Below, in pieces: positions 40,678-51,095 of a DNA stretch of 64,000 nucleotides; position 1 is the stretch's first letter; every line of letters begins with the position of its first letter. The DNA comes from VBCG01 sp044226535 (GTDB lineage Bacteria; Pseudomonadota; Gammaproteobacteria; Burkholderiales; Casimicrobiaceae): contig JBGAGT010000012.1 in NCBI GenBank assembly GCA_044226535.1, forward strand, positions 62,001 through 126,000. Reading direction: 5' to 3'. The position numbers and the translations under genes are program-made. Below the pieces are notes generated by a model. The model did no database searches and was not told the origin of the DNA. It saw only the letters and a list, made by a program, of their open reading frames with translations.

Positions 40678-42059
40678 ACGGCGACTTCCGCGACCGCAAC
40701 GCCGTCGTGCTCGGCGCAGGGCTCACCGGGCGCTCGCTGGCGCGCTTCCTGCGCCGCCACGGCGCGCGCGTGCGCATCGCCGACAGCCGCGACACGCTGC
40801 CGGACGGCGCGCGCGTGCTCGCCGAGCTCCCCGGCGTGCCGGTCGAGACGGGCGCCTTCGTCGCCGCGACCTTCGCCGGCGCGGACCTCATCGCCATCAG
40901 CCCGGGCCTCGCAAGGCTGCAGCCGGCGATCCAGGAGGCCGTCGCGGCGGGCGCCGAGCTGGTCGGCGACGTCGAGCTCTTCGCGCGCGCGCTGCCGGTG
41001 CAGCAGAAGCTCCTCGCCATCACCGGGACCAACGGCAAGACCACCACCACCGCGCTCGCCGGCGCGCTCACCGCGGCCGCGGGCCTTTCGACGGTCGTCG
41101 CCGGCAACATCGGCACCGCGGTGCTCGACGCGCTGGCGCCGATCGAGGATGCGCGCGGGCGCTGGCCCGACGTGTTCGTGCTCGAGCTCTCGAGCTACCA
41201 GCTCGAGACCACGAGCTCGCTCGCGCCCACCGCCGCGGCCGTGCTGAACGTCTCCGCCAACCACCTCGACCGCTACGAGGGCATCGCCGACTACGCCGCC
41301 GCCAAGGCGCGCATCCTCGCGCGCGCCGGCGTGGCGATCCTCAACCGCGACGACCCCATCGTGCGCCTGATGCGCCGCCGCGGCGGCACCGTTCAGACCT
41401 TCGGCGCCTCGGTGCCGCAGAGCGAGGAGGAATGGGGCCTCGTGCCGCGCCCCGACGGCGAATGGCTGGCGCGCGGCGGCGAGCTGATCGTGCCGGCGCA
41501 GTCGCTCGGGCTGGTCGGCCGCCACAACGCGCTCAACGCGCTGGCGGCGCTGGCGCTCGCCAGCGCGGTGGCGCGCATCCTGCCGCCGGTGCGCGAGGCG
41601 CTGAAGGCCTTCGGCGGCCTGCCGCACCGCATGCAGGCCGTCGCCGAGGCAGGTGGCGTCGCCTGGATCGACGACTCCAAGGCGACCACCGTGGCCGCCA
41701 CCGAGGCGGCGCTCGCCGGGCTATCGCGCCCCGTGGTGCTGATCGCCGGTGGCGACGGCAAGGGCCAGGGCTTCGCGCCCCTCAAGGGCCCCGTCGACGC
41801 GCACTGCCGCGCCGTGCTGCTGATCGGGCGCGACGCCCCGCACCTCCAGCGCGCGCTCGAAGGCTCGCGCGCCGCGGTCGAGATGTGCGGCACGCTCGAG
41901 GACGCCGTGGCGCGCGCCGCGGCGCTCGCGCGCGCGGGCGACGTGGTGCTGCTGTCGCCGGCCTGCGCGAGCCTCGACCAGTTCGCCAACTACGAGGCGC
42001 GCGGCACGCGCTTCGCCGAGCTCGCGCGCGCCGCCATCGCCGAGGTCGACCATGCGTAA
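40674..42059 (+). CDS. murD: UDP-MurNAc-L-alanine:D-glutamate ligase
   Basis: A 461-residue Mur ligase adding D-Glu. It shows the N-domain VVLGAGLTGRSLARFLRRHG, ATP loop AITGTNGKTTTTALAGAL, AGNIGTAVLD, LELSSYQLETT, NVSANHLDRY and DSKATTVAATEAAL. The ATGA overlap joins it to mraY; ftsW starts 8 bp before its stop codon. Confidence 0.97.
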   Translation: MNGDFRDRNAVVLGAGLTGRSLARFLRRHGARVRIADSRDTLPDGARVLAELPGVPVETGAFVAATFAGADLIAISPGLARLQPAIQEAVAAGAELVGDVELFARALPVQQKLLAITGTNGKTTTTALAGALTAAAGLSTVVAGNIGTAVLDALAPIEDARGRWPDVFVLELSSYQLETTSSLAPTAAAVLNVSANHLDRYEGIADYAAAKARILARAGVAILNRDDPIVRLMRRRGGTVQTFGASVPQSEEEWGLVPRPDGEWLARGGELIVPAQSLGLVGRHNALNALAALALASAVARILPPVREALKAFGGLPHRMQAVAEAGGVAWIDDSKATTVAATEAALAGLSRPVVLIAGGDGKGQGFAPLKGPVDAHCRAVLLIGRDAPHLQRALEGSRAAVEMCGTLEDAVARAAALARAGDVVLLSPACASLDQFANYEARGTRFAELARAAIAEVDHA

Positions 42060-43299
42060 CCGCGTGGCCGAGACCGGCAGCATCGCCGCCAGCGTGCGGC
42101 CGCGCGTGGGCACGCGCGCGCCGCTGCGCGCGTCCACCAACCCGCGCAGCATGCTGGCCTACGACGTGTCGCTGGCGTGGACCGCGCTGCTGCTGCTCGC
42201 CATCGGCCTGGTGATGGTGTACTCGGCGTCGATCGCCTCGGCCGAGGCCACCGCGCACACCGGCTACCGCAGCTGGTACTTCCTCGCGCGCCACGCGACC
42301 TTCCTGGCGCTCGGGCTCCTGTCCGCGGCGATCGCCTTCCAGGTGCCCGTGTCGGCCTGGCAGAAGCTCGCGCCCTGGGGCTTCGCGTTCGCGACGCTGA
42401 TGCTGGTGCTGGTGCTGGTGCCCGGCATCGGCAAGAGCGTCAACGGCTCGCGGCGCTGGATCTCGCTGGTGGTGGTCAACGTCCAGCCCTCCGAGTTCAT
42501 GAAGCTCGCCGCGGTGCTCTATGCCGCGAGCTACGCGGTGCGCAAGGCGGCATTCCTGCACGCCGAGCAGCCGCTGCGCCAGACGCTCACGCGCGGCTTC
42601 CTGCCGCTGTTCGCGGTGATGGCGCTGGTGGGGGGCTTGCTGCTGCTCGAGCCCGACTTCGGCGCCTTCGTGGTGATCGTGGCCATCGGCTTCGGCATCC
42701 TGTTCCTCGGCGGGCTCGACTGGCGCCTCTTCGTCGGGCTGTCGGCACTGCTGCCGGTGGCGCTGGGCGCGATCCTCGTGGCCGCGCCCTACCGCCTGCA
42801 GCGGCTGACCGCCTTCCTCGATCCCTGGTCGGACCCGCTCGGCAAGGGCTACCAGCTCACCCACTCGCTGATCGCCTTCGGCCGCGGCGAGTGGCTGGGC
42901 GTGGGGCTCGGCGCCAGCGTGGAGAAGCTCCTCTACCTGCCCGAGGCGCACACCGACTTCCTGCTCGCCGTGATCGCCGAGGAACTGGGCTTCGCCGGCG
43001 TGCTCGCGGTGATCGCGCTGTTCGTATGGCTGTTCTACCGCGCCTACGCCGTCGGCCGCCAGGCCGCGCGGCTTTCGCGTCCGTTCGCGGCGCTGTGCGC
43101 GCAGGGCATCGGCGTATGGCTCGGCGTGCAGACCTTCATCAACATCGGCGTCAACGTCGGCCTCCTGCCCACCAAGGGCCTCACGCTGCCGCTGCTCTCC
43201 TTCGGCGGCAGCGGCATCATCGCCAATTGCGTCGCGGTCGCGCTGCTGCTGCGCATCGACTACGAGAACCGCCGCCTGCTGCGGGGGTTCACGGCGTGA
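42052..43299 (+). CDS. ftsW: Septal peptidoglycan glycosyltransferase FtsW (SEDS)
   Basis: A 415-residue, ten-helix SEDS protein that polymerises lipid II at the septum together with FtsI. Conserved segments are GLVMVYSASIASAE, GSRRWISLVVVNVQPSEFMK, LLLLEPDFGAFVVI, SLIAFGRGEWLGVGLGAS, EAHTDFLLAVIAEELGF (catalytic Asp-containing loop) and LPLLSFGGSGIIANCVAVAL. The N-terminus has about 40 residues before the first helix. The stop codon overlaps a GTG (GTGA) that opens a repeat-encoded frame running past the murG start. Confidence 0.97.
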   Translation: MRNRVAETGSIAASVRPRVGTRAPLRASTNPRSMLAYDVSLAWTALLLLAIGLVMVYSASIASAEATAHTGYRSWYFLARHATFLALGLLSAAIAFQVPVSAWQKLAPWGFAFATLMLVLVLVPGIGKSVNGSRRWISLVVVNVQPSEFMKLAAVLYAASYAVRKAAFLHAEQPLRQTLTRGFLPLFAVMALVGGLLLLEPDFGAFVVIVAIGFGILFLGGLDWRLFVGLSALLPVALGAILVAAPYRLQRLTAFLDPWSDPLGKGYQLTHSLIAFGRGEWLGVGLGASVEKLLYLPEAHTDFLLAVIAEELGFAGVLAVIALFVWLFYRAYAVGRQAARLSRPFAALCAQGIGVWLGVQTFINIGVNVGLLPTKGLTLPLLSFGGSGIIANCVAVALLLRIDYENRRLLRGFTA

Positions 43300-43308
43300 G
43301 CGGGCGCG

Positions 43309-43377
43309 GCGCCGGGCCGTCCCAAGCCGCGTGCCCCCCTTTGGGGGGAGGCGCGCGAAGCGCGCTTCGGGGGGAGC
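43309..43377. repeat. Family B repeat between ftsW and murG
   Basis: One copy (GCCGGGCCGTCCCAAG, CCCCCCTTTGGGGGG, then GGCGCGCGAAGCGCGC) fills almost the whole 79-bp gap; its final GGGGGGAG serves as the murG ribosome-binding site. A frame starting with GTG at the ftsW stop runs through it to a TGA at 43389-43391, 13 bp into murG. Confidence 0.85.
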
Positions 43378-43378
43378 C

Positions 43379-44451
43379 ATGCCCACGGTGATGATCACCA
43401 CCGGCGGCACCGGCGGCCACGTCTTCCCGGGGCTCGCGGTCGCGCACACGCTGGCCGCACGCGGCGCGCGGGTGTTCTGGCTGGGCACGCGCGAGGGCAT
43501 GGAGGCGCGCCTCGTGCCGCAGCATGGCGTCGAGTTCGAGTCGGTGTCGTTCCGCGGCGTGCGCGGCAAGGGCGCGAGGACGCTGCTGCTCGGGCCTTTC
43601 GCGCTGGCCGCCGCCTGCCGCGACGCGCGCCGCGTGCTGGCGCGCCGCCGTCCCGACGTCGTCGTGGGCTTCGGCGGCTTCGCGTCCTTCCCCGGTGCGC
43701 TGATGTCGGCGACGGTGTCGCGCTGCGCGCTGTTGCTGCATGAGGCCAACGCCGTCGCCGGGCTCGCCAACCGCATCCTCGCCTACGGCGCCGACCGGCT
43801 GCTGCTGGGCTTCCCCGGCGCCTTCGGCGCGCGCCACGCCGGGAAGTCGGTGGTCACGGGCAACCCGCTGCGCGACGACATCGTCGCGCTGGCGCCGCCG
43901 GCCGAGCGCTTCGCCGGCCGCACGGGTCCGCTGCGGCTGCTGGTGGTCGGCGGGAGCCTCGGCGCCGCGGCGCTCAACGAGCGCGTGCCCGCCGCGATCG
44001 CCACGCTCGCGCCGTCGCGGCGGCCGCAGGTCGTGCACCAGGCGGGCGCCCGCCACATCGGCGCGCTGCGCGCCGCGTACGCGCGCCACGGCGTCGACGC
44101 CGAGTGCGTCGACTTCATCGAAGACATGGCGGCGCGCTACGCCTGGGCCGATTACGTGGTCTGCCGCGGCGGCGCGCTCACCGTCGCCGAGCTCGCCGCG
44201 GCGGGGCTCGGCGCGCTGATCGTGCCGCTGCCGGGCGCCATCGCCGACGAGCAGACGGCCAATGCGCGCTACCTCGTCGACGCGGGCGCCGCGCAATGCG
44301 TGGCGCAGGACGCGCTCGACGCCGCGGCGCTGGCGCGCATCGTCGGCGACATGACGCGCGAGCGCGCGCTCGGCCTCGCCCTGCACGCGCGCGCCGTGGG
44401 CCGCGGCGACGCCGCGGCGCGCATCGCCGACGCCTGCCTCGCGGAGGCGCG

Positions 44452-44455
<4 letters not shown>
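43379..44455 (+). CDS. murG: Lipid II-forming N-acetylglucosaminyltransferase
   Basis: A 358-residue GT-B glycosyltransferase that adds GlcNAc to lipid I on the inner membrane face. It shows the N-terminal glycine loop TTGGTGGHVFPGLAVA, GFGGFASFPGALMS, LLHEANAVAGLANRIL, GGSLGAAALNERV, and the UDP-GlcNAc site CRGGALTVAELAAAGLGALIVPLPGA. The ATG at 43379 follows GGGGGGAG from the end of the family B repeat; an in-frame start 16 codons upstream lies wholly in the repeat. Its stop overlaps murC. Confidence 0.97.
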
Positions 44456-45830
<1,375 letters not shown>

Positions 45831-45834
<4 letters not shown>

Positions 45835-46820
45835 ACATGGCCGACCTGCCGGCACAGGCGATGGCGCGTCCCGGGTTCGCGGGGCTGCGCGGCAGGCTCG
45901 CCTGGGACGCGCCGCTGGCGCGGCACACCACCTGGCAGGCGGGCGGTGCGGGCGACATCGTCTTCGCGCCCGCCGACCGCGACGACCTCGCGGTGTTCCT
46001 GCGCCAGCTTCCGCCGCACATGCCGCTGACGGTGCTCGGCCTCGGCAGCAACGTGCTGGTGCGCGACGGCGGCGTGCGCGGCGCGGTGGTGCTGATGCAC
46101 GACCCCGGTGCCGCGCTCGCCATCGCCGACGGCCTCGTCTACGCCGACGCCGGCGTCGCCTCGCCCAAGCTCGCGCGCTTCGCCGCGCTGCACGGCGCCA
46201 ACGCCGAGTTCCTCGCGGGCATCCCCGGCACCGTCGGCGGCGCGCTCGCCATGAACGCGGGCTGCTATGGCGACGAGACCTGGCCGCACGTCGTGCGCGT
46301 CGAGGTCCTGGGCCGCGACGGCCGCTTCGAGGTGCGCACGCCCGCCGACTACCGCATCGGCTACCGCAGCGTGCATCGCGCCGACGGCTCGCCGCCCGAC
46401 GGCGTCTTCACCGCCGCCTGGTTCCGCTTTCCCGCGGGCGAGGCGATCGAGGCGCGCGCGCGCATCAAGGCCCTGCTGGCGAAGCGCATCGCCACCCAGC
46501 CGCTGGCGCTGCCCAACGCCGGCAGCGTGTTCCGCAACCCGGCCGGCGACCATGCCGCGCGACTGATCGAGGCGGCGGCGCTCAAGGGCCGCGCCATCGG
46601 CGGGGCCTCGGTGTCGACGCTGCACGCCAATTTCATCGTCAATCCCTCACGGCGCGCGCGCGCCGCCGACATCGAGGCGCTGATCGCCGAGGTGCGCGGC
46701 ACCGTGGCCGCGCGCTTCGGCGTCGAGCTCGAGGCGGAGGTGCGCATCATCGGCCAGCAAGCCTCCCCCCGGGGCGAGCTGCGCTCGCCTCCCGCCAAGG
46801 GGCCGGAGGACTCGAGATGA
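45831..46820 (+). CDS. murB: UDP-N-acetylenolpyruvoylglucosamine reductase
   Basis: A 329-residue FAD enzyme that reduces UDP-GlcNAc-enolpyruvate to UDP-MurNAc. It shows HTTWQAGGAGDIVF, LGLGSNVLVRDGGVRGAVV, FLAGIPGTVGGALAMNAGCYG, DYRIGYRSV, LPNAGSVFRNPAGDHAARL and the final ANFIVNP...EVRIIG. The Ser of the AGC/GSVFRNP region is present, as in type I MurB, though the protein is short of the E. coli type I length. After EVRIIGQ the last about 20 residues (ASPRGELRSPPAKGPEDSR) are encoded by an inverted family B repeat. ATGA overlaps at both ends. Confidence 0.95.
46760..46806. repeat. Family B repeat (inverted) within the murB 3' end
   Basis: The reverse complement reads GGCGGGAGGCGAGCGCAGCTCG then CCCCGGGGGGAGG, matching the ftsI-murE units. 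It lies inside the murB reading frame and encodes most of its non-conserved C-terminal tail. Confidence 0.8.
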
Positions 46821-47734
46821 GCGAGTTCGGCAAGGTCGCCGTGCTGATGGGCGGGCCCTCGTCGGAGCGCGAGGTGTCGCTGATGTCGGGCCGGGGCGTG
46901 CTCGGCGCGCTGCGCGAGAAGGGCGTGGACGCACATGCCTTCGACCCCGCCGAGCGCGACCTCTGGGAGCTGAAGCGCGAGGGCTACGCGCGCGCCTTCA
47001 TCGCGCTGCATGGCCGCTTCGGCGAGGACGGCACCGTGCAGGGTGCGCTCGAGACGCTCGGCATTCCCTACACCGGCAGCGGCGTCATGGCCTCGGCGCT
47101 GGCGATGGACAAGTGGCGCACCAAGCTCGTGTGGCTGGCCTCCGGGATCCCCACGCCGCGCTACCGCGTCGTCGACGCGGGCACCGACTGGATGCGCCTC
47201 GTGGCCGAGCTCGGGCTGCCGCTGATCGTCAAGCCCTCGCGCGAGGGCTCGACCATCGGCATCACGCGCGTCACCGGCGTCGACCACGGCGAGCTCGCCG
47301 CGGCCTTCGACACCGCGCGGCGCTACGACCGCGAGGTGCTGGTCGAGGAGTTCGTGCAGGGCAGCGAGCTCACCGCGTCCATCGTCGGCCGCCGCGCGCT
47401 GCCGCTGATCCGCATCAGCGCGCCGCAGGGCAACTACGACTACGAGCACAAGTACTTCTCCGACGACACGCGCTACGACTGCCCCGCGGGCCTGCCCGAC
47501 GACGTCGAGATGGCGATCCGCCGCCAGGCGCTCGCGGCCTTCGACCTGATCGGCTGCAGCGGCTGGGGAAGGCTCGACCTCATCCTGCGCGACGACGGCA
47601 GCTGGTCGTTCCTCGAGGTGAACACCTCCCCCGGCATGACGGGCCACAGCCTCGTGCCCATGGCGGCGAAGGCGATGGGCATCTCCTACGCCGACCTCTG
47701 CGTCGAGATCCTGGGGGGCGCGCATGTGGGATGA
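46817..47734 (+). CDS. ddl: D-alanine:D-alanine ligase
   Basis: A 305-residue ATP-grasp enzyme making the D-Ala-D-Ala dipeptide for MurF. It shows KVAVLMGGPSSEREVSLMSG, HGRFGEDGTVQGALETLGIPY, MDKWRTKLVWLASGIPTP, KPSREGSTIGITRV, EEFVQGSELTASIV, and the metal-binding EVNTSPGMTGHSLVPMAA. Length and motifs match DdlB. ATGA-coupled to murB; ftsQ begins 11 bp before its stop. Confidence 0.97.
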   Translation: MSEFGKVAVLMGGPSSEREVSLMSGRGVLGALREKGVDAHAFDPAERDLWELKREGYARAFIALHGRFGEDGTVQGALETLGIPYTGSGVMASALAMDKWRTKLVWLASGIPTPRYRVVDAGTDWMRLVAELGLPLIVKPSREGSTIGITRVTGVDHGELAAAFDTARRYDREVLVEEFVQGSELTASIVGRRALPLIRISAPQGNYDYEHKYFSDDTRYDCPAGLPDDVEMAIRRQALAAFDLIGCSGWGRLDLILRDDGSWSFLEVNTSPGMTGHSLVPMAAKAMGISYADLCVEILGGAHVG

Positions 47735-48467
47735 CGTGAAGGCGCTGAATGCCGCCGCCGCCACCCTCGCCACGCTCGCGGCCGTCGCGATCCTCGCGGG
47801 GCTGGTCGCGCGCGTCGCGCGGCTGCCGGCCTTCGCCATCCGCGAGGTCGTGGTGGTGACGCCGGTGGACCGCGCCGACGCCGCCTACGTCGAGGCCGTG
47901 GTGCGCGAGGAGCTCTCCGGGACGTTCTTCACCCTCGACTTCGACGATGCGCGCCGCGCGCTCGCCGAGGTGCCATGGGTCAGGCACGTCGCGCTGCGCC
48001 GCCAGTGGCCCTCGCGCCTGGAGATCTCGCTCGAGGAGTACACGCCCCTCGCGCGATGGAACGAGGACAGCCTGGTCGACCCCGAGGGCAACGTGTTCGA
48101 TGCCGACTACGACGGCGAGCTGCCGCGCTTCGAGGGCCCCGAAGGCAGCTCGGGCGAGCTCGTCGGCCACTACCGCGGCTTCGTCGCGATGATCGAGCCG
48201 CTGGGGCTCGTGCTCACCGGGCTGCGGCTCACCCCGCGCGGCAGCTGGTCGCTGACCGCGTCGCGCGGCGCGGGCAGCCTCTCCATCGAGCTCGGCCGCG
48301 GCGACACCGACGCCCGGCTCGCGCGCTTCGCGGCGGCCTACCCGCGCACCCTCGGCGCGCTGGCGCAGCGCGGCACCCTCGTCGACCACGTCGACCTGCG
48401 CTACCGCAGCGGCTTCGCCGCGCGGATGCCGCAGGCGGCCGGCAAACCTGCAAGGAAGCTCACATGA
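47724..48467 (+). CDS. ftsQ: Cell division protein FtsQ
   Basis: A 247-residue bitopic protein: membrane helix (about residues 10-32, TLATLAAVAILAGLVARVAR), a periplasmic POTRA domain (IREVVVVTPVDRADAAYVEA, PWVRHVALRRQWPSRLEISLEEYTPLARW) and a beta domain ending near VDHVDLRYRSGFAAR. FtsQ links FtsA/FtsK with FtsB-FtsL in the divisome. The start overlaps ddl by 11 bp. 22 bp separate it from ftsA, one of the few non-overlapping junctions. Confidence 0.95.
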   Translation: MWDDVKALNAAAATLATLAAVAILAGLVARVARLPAFAIREVVVVTPVDRADAAYVEAVVREELSGTFFTLDFDDARRALAEVPWVRHVALRRQWPSRLEISLEEYTPLARWNEDSLVDPEGNVFDADYDGELPRFEGPEGSSGELVGHYRGFVAMIEPLGLVLTGLRLTPRGSWSLTASRGAGSLSIELGRGDTDARLARFAAAYPRTLGALAQRGTLVDHVDLRYRSGFAARMPQAAGKPARKLT

Positions 48468-48489
48468 AACGAACCGCCGGGGCACGCGC

Positions 48490-49722
48490 ATGACGCGGGA
48501 CGCCAAGAACCTGGTCGTGGGGCTGGACATCGGCACCTCGAAAATCGTCGCCATCGTCGCCGAGGTGACGCCCGAGGGCGGCCTCGACATCGTCGGGCTG
48601 GGCACCCAGCCCTCGCGGGGACTCAAGCGCGGCGTGGTGGTCAACATCGAGGCGACCATGGCGTCGATCCAGCGCGTGCTCGAGGAAGCCGAGCTGATGG
48701 CCGACTGCCGCATCACCGAGGTCTACACCGGCATCGCCGGCAGCCACATCCGCAGCCTCAACTCCAGCGGCATGGTGGCGATCAAGGAGAAGGAAGTCTC
48801 GCAGGCCGACATCGACCGCGTGCTCGAGACCGCCAAGGCGGTCGCCATCCCCAACGACCAGCAGATCCTGCACATCCTGCCGCAGGAATTCATCATCGAC
48901 GGCCAGGAGGACGTGCGCGAGCCGCTCGGCATGAGCGGCGTGCGCCTCGAGGTGAAGGTGCACATCGTCACCGGCGCGGTGTCGGCGGTGGAGAACATCG
49001 TCAAGTGCGTGCGCCGCTGCGGGCTCGAGGTCAAGGACGTGATCCTGCAGCCGCTCGCCTCGGCGCGCGCGGTGCTCGACGACGACGAGCAGGAGCTCGG
49101 CGTGTGCCTGATGGACATCGGCGGCGGCACCACCGACATCGCGGTGTTCTCGGGCGGCGCGATCCGCCACACCGCGGTGATCCCGATCGCCGGCGACCAG
49201 ATCACCAACGACATCGCGATGACGCTGCGCACGCCGACCAAGGACGCCGAGGAGCTGAAGCTTCGCAACGGCTGCGCGCTGCGCCAGCTCGCCAACCCCA
49301 ACGACTTCGTCGAGGTGCCGGGCGTGGGCGAGCGGGGCCCGCGCAAGCTCTCGCGGCAGATGCTCGCCGAGGTGATCGAGCCGCGCGTCGAGGAGCTGTA
49401 CACGCTGGTGCAGGCCGAGCTGCGGCGCTCGGGCTTCGAGGAGCTCCTCTCGTCGGGGATCGTGCTCACCGGCGGCACGTCGATGCTGACCGGCATGGTC
49501 GAGCTCGCCGAGGAGGTCTTCCACCTGCCCTGCCGCGTGGGCGTCCCCGCCTACGCGGGCGGCCTCTCGGAAGTGGTCAAGAACCCGCGCTACGCGACGG
49601 CCGTCGGGCTCTTGCTCGAGGGGCGCGACCACTGGATGCGCGACCAGGTCGCGCGCGCGCAGGTCAGGGGATTCGGCGGTGCGGCGGAACGGATGAAGCA
49701 GTGGTTCAAGGCGAACTTTTGA
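48490..49722 (+). CDS. ftsA: Cell division protein FtsA
   Basis: A 410-residue actin-like ATPase that tethers FtsZ to the membrane. It shows NLVVGLDIGTSKIVAIVAEV (phosphate 1), the 1C domain, LMDIGGGTTDIAVF (phosphate 2), GIVLTGGTSMLTGMVELAEE (adenosine) and a C-terminal amphipathic helix, AERMKQWFKANF, which is the membrane-targeting sequence. A 98-bp gap precedes ftsZ. Confidence 0.98.
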   Translation: MTRDAKNLVVGLDIGTSKIVAIVAEVTPEGGLDIVGLGTQPSRGLKRGVVVNIEATMASIQRVLEEAELMADCRITEVYTGIAGSHIRSLNSSGMVAIKEKEVSQADIDRVLETAKAVAIPNDQQILHILPQEFIIDGQEDVREPLGMSGVRLEVKVHIVTGAVSAVENIVKCVRRCGLEVKDVILQPLASARAVLDDDEQELGVCLMDIGGGTTDIAVFSGGAIRHTAVIPIAGDQITNDIAMTLRTPTKDAEELKLRNGCALRQLANPNDFVEVPGVGERGPRKLSRQMLAEVIEPRVEELYTLVQAELRRSGFEELLSSGIVLTGGTSMLTGMVELAEEVFHLPCRVGVPAYAGGLSEVVKNPRYATAVGLLLEGRDHWMRDQVARAQVRGFGGAAERMKQWFKANF

Positions 49723-49820
49723 TGCGAAAACAGGGAACGAGGGAAAACGAGGCGGCCAGCGCGAGCGCCGACGGCAATCGGGCGAATCACCATCGACAGG
49801 ACGAAAGGAAGGGTAGCGAC

Positions 49821-50999
49821 ATGTTCGAAATCATCGACCAGGCGACGACGGAAGGCGCGGTCATCAAGGTCATCGGCGTCGGGGGCTGCGGCGGCAACGC
49901 GGTCGAGCACATGATCAACAGGGGGCTGTCGGGCGTCGAGTTCGTCTGCGCCAACACCGATGCGCAGGCGTTGAAGCGCTCGAGCGCGCGCACGCAGCTG
50001 CAGCTCGGCTCGACGCTGACGCGCGGGCTCGGCGCGGGCGCCAAGCCCGAGATCGGGCGCGACGCCGCGATGGAGGACCGCGACCGCATCGCGGAGCTGA
50101 TCGAGGGCGCCGACATGCTGTTCATCACCGCGGGCATGGGCGGCGGCACCGGCACCGGCGCGGCGCCGGTGATCGCCGACATCGCGCGCAGCCTCAACAT
50201 CCTGACGGTGGCGGTGGTGACGCGCCCGTTCAGCTTCGAGGGCAAGCGCCAGAAGGTGGCGACCGCGGGCATCGAGGAGCTCACCAAGAAGGTCGACTCG
50301 CTGATCATCATCCCCAACGACAAGCTGATGCAGGTGCTGGGCGAGGACGTCTCGCTGCTCGACGCCTATGCCGCGGCCAACGACGTGCTGTGCGGGGCGG
50401 TGGGCGGCATCGCCGAGGTCATCAACAACCCCGGCCTCGTCAACGTCGACTTCGCCGACGTGCGCACCGTGATGGGCGAGGTGGGCATGGCGATGATGGG
50501 CTCGGCCACGGCGGCGGGGCCCGACCGCGCCCGCGTCGCCGCGCACGAGGCGGTGAAGAGCCCGCTGCTCGAGGACGTCAACCTCGCAGGCGCGCGCGGC
50601 GTTCTGGTGAACATCACGGCCTCGTCGGGCCTCAACCTCAAGGAGTACCACCAGGTGATGAACACCATCAAGGAGTTCACCGCCGAGGACGCGATGGTGA
50701 TCGTGGGCACCGTGATCGACGACACGATGGAGGACCGGCTGCGCGTGACCATGATCGCCACGGGGCTCGGCGGCGTGTCGTCGCCCAACGCACAGAGCGC
50801 GCAAAAGCCACGCCTGGAGATGATCGAGACGGTGGTGGCACGCACCGGCACCGACAACCACGGCATCACGGTGACCGAGGTCGACTACGACAAGCTCGAC
50901 CAGCCCGCCGTCGTCCGCCGCCGCGCGCCGCTGTCGCCGCAGGGCACGGCCTTCGACGCCAGCGACATCCCCGCCTTCCTGCGCAAGCAGGCCGACTGA
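49821..50999 (+). CDS. ftsZ: Cell division GTPase FtsZ
   Basis: A 392-residue tubulin homologue forming the Z-ring. It shows KVIGVGGCGGNAVEHMI, the GTP-binding GGGTGTGAAPVIADIA, the T7 loop NVDFADVRTVM with catalytic Asp pair, and the C-terminal conserved peptide DIPAFLRKQAD that binds FtsA/ZipA. The linker (about residues 325-380) is short. The ATG follows AAAGGAAGGG by 7 nt. Its own transcription start between ftsA and ftsZ is likely in related species, but no clear promoter is seen in the 98-bp gap. Confidence 0.99.
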   Translation: MFEIIDQATTEGAVIKVIGVGGCGGNAVEHMINRGLSGVEFVCANTDAQALKRSSARTQLQLGSTLTRGLGAGAKPEIGRDAAMEDRDRIAELIEGADMLFITAGMGGGTGTGAAPVIADIARSLNILTVAVVTRPFSFEGKRQKVATAGIEELTKKVDSLIIIPNDKLMQVLGEDVSLLDAYAAANDVLCGAVGGIAEVINNPGLVNVDFADVRTVMGEVGMAMMGSATAAGPDRARVAAHEAVKSPLLEDVNLAGARGVLVNITASSGLNLKEYHQVMNTIKEFTAEDAMVIVGTVIDDTMEDRLRVTMIATGLGGVSSPNAQSAQKPRLEMIETVVARTGTDNHGITVTEVDYDKLDQPAVVRRRAPLSPQGTAFDASDIPAFLRKQAD

Positions 51000-51095
51000 G
51001 GTGCCGCTCGACGTGCCCCGCGGGGTGCTACCATCGGCGGGCCGGCGGGTACCCGTTCGGGGGCCCATCCGGCGGTCCGCCACCCCGCCACACCC

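Noticed and set aside
49723..49820. Separate ftsZ promoter in the ftsA-ftsZ gap
   Set aside because: Such promoters are known in other species, but no convincing -35/-10 pair is visible in these 98 bp.
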